A stretch of 64,000 bases of DNA from Corylus avellana (lineage: Eukaryota; Streptophyta; Magnoliopsida; Fagales; Betulaceae), in contig NC_081546.1 in the NCBI RefSeq assembly GCF_901000735.1, forward strand, positions 23,473,009 to 23,537,008, given 5' to 3'. The notes under the pieces are model-generated. The model ran no database searches. It saw only the letters and a program-made list of their open reading frames with translations, and was not told the DNA's origin. Shown piece after piece: positions 57,501 to 64,000 of this stretch. The translations under genes were made by a program, and so were the position numbers. Within the stretch, counting starts at the first letter, position 1. Each line of letters starts with the position of its first letter.

Positions 57501-60497
57501 TTCAACTGAAGGATTTCCCATCTGCCATTAAGCAATACAAAATCTACTAGTTTGAGGAACTAGTTGATAAACCCCCCGAGAAAAAGGGAAATTACCAGGA
57601 GTAAGCACCCCAACCAAGTTTTATGCCACCCACCTTTTGTGGAGGATCATCATCAGGCTCCACAACTTCACTAACATCCAACTCAATATCAGACTCCACA
57701 ATTTCAGCATCATCATCCTCAGTCGATGTAGATGGATTTTTGGCATCAAAATGTTCCCTAGTGTCTGACATTTTGTCACCACCCTTTTCCTGCACATTTG
57801 CTAATAATCAGACTATGCCTTACCACAATAGCTAGCAAAATGAACTAAAGAAAATTTGAGCACAGTTCTATTTTGTTTGCTGTCTTGCTGAATTTAAAAA
57901 ATAGAAAACTGTTTTAAGAAACAAGAACAAAAAAGACCCTATGGTTCTTAAGAAAATCATTTGATATCCACTGCGCACAAGCTGCACAAACATTTCTGAA
58001 GCTATGCCAGTCAGCTACTCAGACTTCATGGAAAGTAATTGTCAAGGATCCAAGGTTCAAAGGTGTGTAATAAACCTTCCAACAAATGTATATTACCAAC
58101 CTTAAACTATATTTAGGATTTTGGAGGCTGAGGAAAGTAGAGAAAAAGAGAGGGGGTGGGGTTAAGAGGACGAGGAGACGAGAAGAGGGAGTACTTATTC
58201 CATTCCTTTGTTTGGATGTTCCCTTAAATAATAGGAGGAAGAGGGGATTAGTTATCCCTCCTCTTATTTGGTTGTAGAGTGGAAAGGTATCACGTATATC
58301 AACAAGTATATGGAGATAAGTGCTTAGGGTTTACTTGGGTTCTAACAATTATTATAAATCGAAAGCAATAAAACAAATCATAAACTTGGTATCCTCCCCC
58401 TCCAAATTCGCCCAATTTGATAGAACCAACAATTATTATATGAAGGCTTCCATGTGAAGCCTTCATATATTTTCCTTACAGGTCTGTAACCAAATCTCTA
58501 GGATTTGATTACCTTTTCAAGCCTACCTCATCTACCACATTTTTCCTATAAATAGCGCATGTAACACAATTGTATTGTATTAGTTAAGTCAATAAGAGCA
58601 AAATGTATCCATACAAGGTATTTCCTAGTGGTGAACATAGGGCTCTAAGGCCAACCCGCCCCAAAGTTCATATGTCTCTCTCTCTCTCTTCATTTCCGCT
58701 CTTCTTTCACAAATTTCATTTTACTATAAAATTCTCCATAGTATTAGAGTCACTTTCTTGTGGACTTCATTTTTCTCCAACTATTGCCGCCATCACACAG
58801 CAGCCATGCACCTTCTCCCGTCATTGCTAGTCCAACCCAAGCCTTGTCCGAAGCTGATTCTAGGAAACCAATCTCATAATCAAGTCCACAAGGTGCAGAT
58901 CTACCGATCTACGAAAAATGCTGATTGGAATGTCCTCTCCACTCACCCCAGTGCACCACCAAGCGTTTTTACCTCTCTGTCCACGCACTTTTTGCGTGCC
59001 CATGCATTGCACAGCATCTTCATGTGCCCCCTCACGCCTTCACATGTTGCACGTGCCACAACTTCAATTCACTCGCTTCACACAAGTGCATCTATCGGAT
59101 TAGCTGACACGATCCGGCCAGGTCGGCCTAACCCATCAACTTTGTTTAGTCAGCCCATACCACTTTCGGCCCAAGTAGGCCCAGTTTGGACCTTAGTTGA
59201 CCCAGTTGTGGCCCGTTGCCAACCCAATCAACGGCCCTTGTCAACCCATTTCAGCGGCCCATTGTTGGCTTAGTTATCCAACCACCATGCCGAAGACAGC
59301 CACCACGCCGATGCCGAACAACCGTCTGAAGCCGGCCCCCGTGCCAATGCCGAACAACCAGCCAAAGTCAGCAACTATATGCCGAAGTTATCGCTTGGCT
59401 GCCATCCGCCACCACAAGGCTCATAATCGGTAACCACCTAGCCTAACGTCAGCCACCACTCAGTTGCCTACAACCAGTCATCATCTTGCCCCAATTCTCT
59501 ATCGGCCACCTCTCAGCCCACCTACCGCCAGCCATCACCCGGCCTCAGTCCCCTGTCAGCCCCCATTCTGCCATGCCTACCACCATCACCACATCTTCTC
59601 CACCAACTTTCACGCCTGGATTTCTTTTTGTGTCACACCCAATTCGGACCCTGCCGATCTCACTTCCAAGTTTCCACTCCTGCGACACAGGACCCTAATC
59701 AAGACATCTGAAACCCGAGCTCACACACATATTTTTGTTGCCACACTAGCTCCGCTTCAGCCCAAAAAAAAATTGTTATTTATTTTTCTTTCCAAGTTCA
59801 AGCTTCCAGCTTAAGTTTTTGGGGAATGCTAGAATATTTAGCATATAATCTATGTTAAGCATTGATATATTTTCCTTATAGTCTATAAAGATTTGATAAC
59901 CTTTTCCAGCCTACCTCACCTACCACATTTTCCCTATTTACAAATAGAGCATATGACACAATTGTATTAATCAAGTCAATAAGAGCAACTGGACACTTCC
60001 TAGTGATGGACTTATGTCTCTTCCTCACTCTCTGCTTCCACTCTTTATTCACATATTTCATTTTATTATAAAATTCAACAAAAAGATAACTTGGGAGTTT
60101 AATCAACTGTCTTCTCCGTTTAAAGTACATAACAGCATGATCAAGACTCACAAAAATCAACAAATCAACGTAAAAACACCAAAAAATTCCAAAACATCGA
60201 GCACAGGGAGTTAAAACGGAGCAATATTCGCTGCATTTACAAATAATAGTAAAATCGAGACGCACCGTTTTTGGTTGTAGCGGAATTCGAGCTCCCAAGC
60301 TTTCAAACATGGAAATTCCCAGAGGTGAGTCAACGAAAGAATCAATAGCAGAAATTAACGCTAAGAAACTGTGTGAATTCACAATACCTTAGGAGATATG
60401 ACTTGAAGAAGCCAAGGGAAGGGTCGTGAAGAAGTGAAGGGTTGGATTTGCATTGCTTTATGAATTGCTCCAGCTCTGCTGTCTTCTCCGCATCCAT
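54550..60497 (-). CDS. TDX: Tetratricoredoxin TDX (HIP N-domain, TPRs, thioredoxin), 10 exons
   Basis: Exons in transcription order: 60497-60388, 60299-60266, 57789-57634, 57521-57434, 57322-57242, 57133-57069, 56898-56758, 56687-56574, 56026-55996 and 54878-54550. Phases agree throughout, giving 382 residues. Residues 1-48 form the Hip-type N-terminal domain ([26 protein letters not shown]). An acidic region ([17 protein letters not shown]) follows, then three TPRs at about 112-225 ([39 protein letters not shown]), a charged Lys/Arg/Glu helix (226-263) and a C-terminal thioredoxin domain with an intact WCGPC active site at 307-311 and the cis-proline SVPSF. In Arabidopsis TDX binds Hsp70 (Ssb2) and switches between disulfide reductase and holdase chaperone. 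One intron (57433-57323) has a GC donor. Intron 2 carries an LTR element. The gene is intact. Confidence 0.95.
58441..60080 (+). mobile_element. Non-autonomous LTR retrotransposon in TDX intron 2
   Basis: Two related direct repeats (58441-58738 and about 59826-60080) share ATATATTTTCCTTA, CAAGCCTACCTCA, ACAATTGTATT and AAGTCAATAAGAGCAA. Both end in CA. A primer-binding-site-like TAGTATTAGAGTCAC follows the first repeat, and a G-rich TTTTTGGGGAA precedes the second. The repeats have diverged visibly, so the copy is old. Internal frames such as 58758-59273 are Pro/Ser/His-rich without known domains. No target duplication is visible. Confidence 0.65.
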
Positions 60498-60516
60498 TAT
60501 TCGGTGCTTCGGTGCG

Positions 60517-60547
<31 letters not shown>

Positions 60548-61099
60548 GTGGAAAGCTTTTCTCAGAGGGGAGGGTTGGGGTTTGGTACCGGTGAGCAGTG
60601 TCAGTCTCAATGGATTTTTACGCTCAATCACCGTTCAAGTTTATGCCGGGTCCCAATGCCACGTGGATGGAGCTGGATCGTTGCTGATGGTTAGAGTACG
60701 ATGATTGTGATGGACCTGATCTACCAAAGTATTATTCCTTGCTTTACTCTTTGAATAAATTCGCGGGCTTTTGTGTCTAAGAATCGAATTCCTTGCCGAA
60801 AGGTCAAGTGCGAAAGAATTGATTACAAGAACAAAAAAGTGTGCAGCTAGGGTTATTGGGTCGAATAAACTTAAGACTTAATCTCGGTTTATTTAATATA
60901 TGAGTCGTTTGTAAACATAATATTATGCTTGATTATTAAATAAGACATATTTGTATAAACTTGGCTCAACTTAATTAATGTTTACGAACATAGCTTGTAT
61001 ATGTTTAAGTCGACTCGTTAGCTTGTTCATATTTATGTATAACATACATATTTTCTTATTAACTAATATACACACTTATATTTATATATAATCTCTTCT
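60498..61099. other. TDX upstream region
   Basis: A (CT)n tract at 60524-60546 lies in the presumed TDX promoter or 5' UTR (GA-rich on the transcribed strand). AT-rich sequence follows with GTTTAAGTCGACTCG-like motifs of a hAT-like element. No gene is seen. Confidence 0.45.
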
Positions 61100-62197
61100 C
61101 CTTCATATTGCCGCCAATATCTACCGTATGAGGAGGTTCATAGGTTGGGAGAGTTTGGATAATTATGCTTCCAGTGCCAGAAGATGCTATTCCTGACGGT
61201 TTGGTTGGGTTTAGGCAGAGAGTTTGCCTATGTATACTTTATGTTCACTGTAAGTATGTTGTCTACATATAATTTGTGCTCCCCGGTCGCCTTTTCTTTA
61301 AAGTCCACAAAAAAAAATTATTGGCCTCTTGATATGTGTCTTGTCACTGCTGAATATATCCATCTAGAATTTGAGGTAGGTTTCGCCATCATTACTTCAG
61401 TGACTATCACTACAATTTCCTTTTGTTCTTGCTGCCATTGTACCTATTCACCTTGAAGTATCACTTCTCTCCACACTTGTAGCATGCTCCTTTAACTTTA
61501 TTTCCACCATTTGGGTTACCTTGCCACTCTCTTAAACTTCTTATGTTTGCCTTTAAATTTCGGCGCATGCGAGGTTTGAGCCATCATTAGATTGCTTATT
61601 GTCCCTTCTTTCCTTCTTTTCTTCATCCTCTTTTCTAAACACAAGCAACATAGAGAGATATCATGGAAATTTCTTTGTCATTATGCATCAAAAAAGTTAC
61701 CTCATGTTCTCATGATAATGGAAGACTATTAAATATGGTAGTCAATTGCATTTTGTCTGATATTGGGTGACCAGCATTTGCAAGTTCCTTTGCAACAAGT
61801 TCCAACTAGCTTACATGGTCACCCACATAGTCATTCTCACCCACATGATCATTGCTATATTTGTTTAATAACAGTTGTCTATATGTCAGACCTACTTTTG
61901 TCTAAAGTCTAGATAATGTCCTTTGTTGTCTAATGCCCCTCAAATAGAGGAATATTGTTGTCCTTCATACTATGGAGAAAGGTGACACTTGCCATTAGGT
62001 CATCTTCCATCCATTTTTCTTGTTTCTTGACGACCTTTTTATCTTTTTGGTCTTCCACTTATGGCTTGTCAATTGTGAACGTATACAATGTTTTCTCATG
62101 TGTCAGTACTTAAGAAATATGTCGTTACCGCATTCTAAAAATTTATCCCATTGAAGCTCTCAACCTTCGAGGCATCAATACCACATGGAATAGCCAT
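61100..62197 (-). mobile_element. Decayed Ty1/copia gag-pol start
   Basis: On the minus strand an ATG at 62197 begins MAIPCGIDASKVESFNGINF, like copia gag N-termini. Further along are a LHSMKD-type gag stretch, a degenerate zinc knuckle (ACYKCGEK, near 61470-61488) and a WIYSAVTRHI remnant of the protease region. Stops and frameshifts are frequent, so nothing can be expressed as an intact protein. LTRs were not identified. Confidence 0.6.
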
Positions 62198-63713
62198 TTT
62201 TAAAAGTGGATACGATAAAAAAAAATTTACTAATACAAATTAACAAGTATAAATTGTCTTAGTTACAACACAACAATTAAAAAATATATATATAGTTCTA
62301 ATTATTGTAGACCAAATAAATAAAATAAACAAATAATAATAATAATAAATTCATTCAACATCAGCGTATGTCAACCTAGCCTAATAATCGTTCAAGCAAG
62401 CCTTGTAGTACGTCAAATCTGGATATGGCGAATTGACCCGTTCACCTCTTCTTGGAAGAGTGTAACGGTGGATGCCCAGTGGCCACGGGTCCCTCAAGCT
62501 ATGCCCAACAATCCTAACAATCCTCAATGAATGCGGACCCCTCAATCGTTTGTGACTCGATATCTCATACTGCAACATATCGAGAACAATGAATGCCACC
62601 TCCTTGTGTTGCTTTGGTAACATCCAAATTTGGGAAACGTACCTTCATTGCTTGTCCCTGCATCCTTGATGCAAAGACTCTCTCATATCCCATACCTTCT
62701 TGTGATTTTTCTTCTAAAAATATTGTAGTGATCTTCACCTTTAAACAATCTTTAAAATGTCTTCTTTCTTTTTTTTTTTTAGTAAGACTGTAAAATGTCT
62801 TTTCAATGGTCTAAATTGGGGCTGAAACAAGCCAAAACAAGCAAAAACACCAAATATGGCTTAAACTAGATGATTTAGGCAATTCATATGCATCTAACCG
62901 AACTGGTTCATGCTAGTTTATGGCAACGACAGGTCAGCGAACCACGTAGCTCTGGCGCGTGGTTCGGCTAGATGGCAAGGGTCGGCTGCTCGGTGGCCGC
63001 GCTTCTAGGTCAACTTGGTCCTTGGCTTTCTAAGCTTAGGCTTGTTCTTAGGCTTTTGCTTTCAAGACAGACTTTAAGGTTGTGTGCTTAAAATTTGGGC
63101 CGGTTCGAGATGGGCTTCTAATTTGGCCTACTACTCGAAACAACGCCGTCTATGGCCTTATACAAAATGATATTATGTCGTTTCTTGCAGACCACCTCCA
63201 ATGTCTGCGGAATGACATCATTTCGGATAGGTGCCAAAACAATGTCGTCCTGGATGGGGCGTGAAACAACGTTGTTCCCTTGGACAGAAATGATGTCATT
63301 TCTAATTTCTAAAGAAGTCGAAAGACACCTTTTTAAGTGACTTGAAACGACTTCGTTTTGAAGGATGCTAGGGGTGAATATTTTCGAAACTTCAACCTGT
63401 GAATTCTCCCCCTTTTTCAAAGTTCCTGAAATCGCCTTTTTCAAACTCAAACCATGGGAGTTTTCTCTTCAAATTTGGTGATAGGGTTTGATTGGGAAAA
63501 AAACTCTTTTTGGATATTGAAGAATATATGATTTTTTTTTTCCAAAAACTCTCTTCAATTTAGTATCTTCCCCTCAACGTCTCCACTTTCTCTCACTCTC
63601 TTAATTTTTCTTTGTCTTCCATAACTTGACTCTAATACCACGGTTAGAAATTGATTAAGAAAAGATACAAAAGGCATGGAAGGAAAAAAAAAATTAATTT
63701 TTGTGTAAAACAT
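62198..63713. other. Intergenic / transposon-derived, no gene seen
   Basis: Probable retrotransposon leader or LTR sequence up to about 62640, then unrecognised sequence. 63130-63350 contains a cluster of ACGACGTCGTT/TGACATCA-type palindromes. Confidence 0.4.
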
Positions 63714-64000
63714 AGGGGTGAAAAGGAGGTTGCGGTTAGCAGTTAATGGCTAAAACTGCTAACCGCAATCGCAGAGGCGGTTAGTAAAATTTACTAACCA
63801 CCTCTGCTAACCGCTAGACGGTTAACCGCCCTAGTTAGCGGTTAATTAAACGGTTAGAGGTTAACCGGTTTTTGAAGAAAAAAAAAATAAAAAAATTTGT
63901 ACTTAAGAAGCCAACTTAAAAATCGAGCTGAGAGCAAGCCACTGGCTTTTGCTCAACTCAATTTTTTGTTTTTATTCCAGCCGCTTGGCTTAGCTGAGAA
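63714..64000. mobile_element. Left end of a hAT-like element (runs off the window)
   Basis: Starts TAGGGGTGAAAAGGAGG and has dense GGTTAGC/GCTAACCGC repeats like the element at 48889-49337. The right end is not in the window. Confidence 0.55.

Noticed and set aside
58758..59273. 171-residue Pro/Ser/His-rich protein
   Set aside because: It lies between LTR-like repeats, has no known domain, and overlapping frames are equally open because of C-rich composition.
61184..61456. Plus-strand 90-codon frame
   Set aside because: It overlaps decayed copia gag-pol sequence on the opposite strand and has no recognisable features.

Overview
This is nuclear DNA from a dicot-like flowering plant. It is AT-rich, its genes have many GT-AG introns, and its intergenic space is packed with plant transposons (LTR retrotransposons, a TRIM, a LINE, tRNA-derived SINEs, hAT-like and MULE-like elements). 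A 100-base N gap lies at 2636-2735. The species cannot be named from sequence alone. A plastid-type ribosomal protein L32 sits here in a nuclear context; that kind of transfer is known from lineages such as Malpighiales and Ranunculales, so it is a hint only.

Layout. 1-3269: 3' part of an LTR retrotransposon and a solo-LTR-like insertion. 3270-10380: three related repeat units (A, B, C) carrying a tRNA-Glu-like cassette and interrupted by hAT-like elements, with the nuclear rpl32 exon (minus) between units A and B. 10488-10961: single-exon gene for a putative plastid-targeted zinc-finger-like protein, whose promoter region is the end of unit C. 12280-16835: plastid-type DUF3007 membrane protein gene (+) with a decayed LINE in an intron. 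18748-19292: MULE-like element holding a RecQ helicase exon. 22021-29754: 11-exon LRR gene (+), the plant relative of animal LKB1/STK11-interacting protein. 31158-37336: SURF1 (minus), whose 3-kb last intron contains an ABI3 gene fragment. 38189-41460: GPI-anchored lipid-transfer protein (minus). 41993-43404: MULE-like element with 0.3-kb inverted repeats and a lectin receptor kinase fragment. 43617-46900: second copy of the lipid-transfer gene's intron/exon 2 region, invaded by a TRIM and a hAT-like element. 48431-52911: ABCG transporter STR (+), recognisable throughout but carrying a +5 and a -5 indel. 54550-60497: tetratricoredoxin TDX (minus), intact, with an LTR element in intron 2. 61100-62200: decayed copia gag region (minus). 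63714-64000: start of another hAT-like element.

The genes form no operon-like unit; each is an independent transcription unit. By function they fall into organelle proteins (RPL32, DUF3007, SURF1, perhaps the zinc-finger protein), a redox chaperone (TDX), an extracellular lipid-binding protein, and a mycorrhizal lipid exporter (STR). The most notable points are the nuclear rpl32, the apparently broken STR, three captured host-gene fragments within 25 kb, and two TE insertions whose empty sites are preserved in paralogous sequence in the same window.
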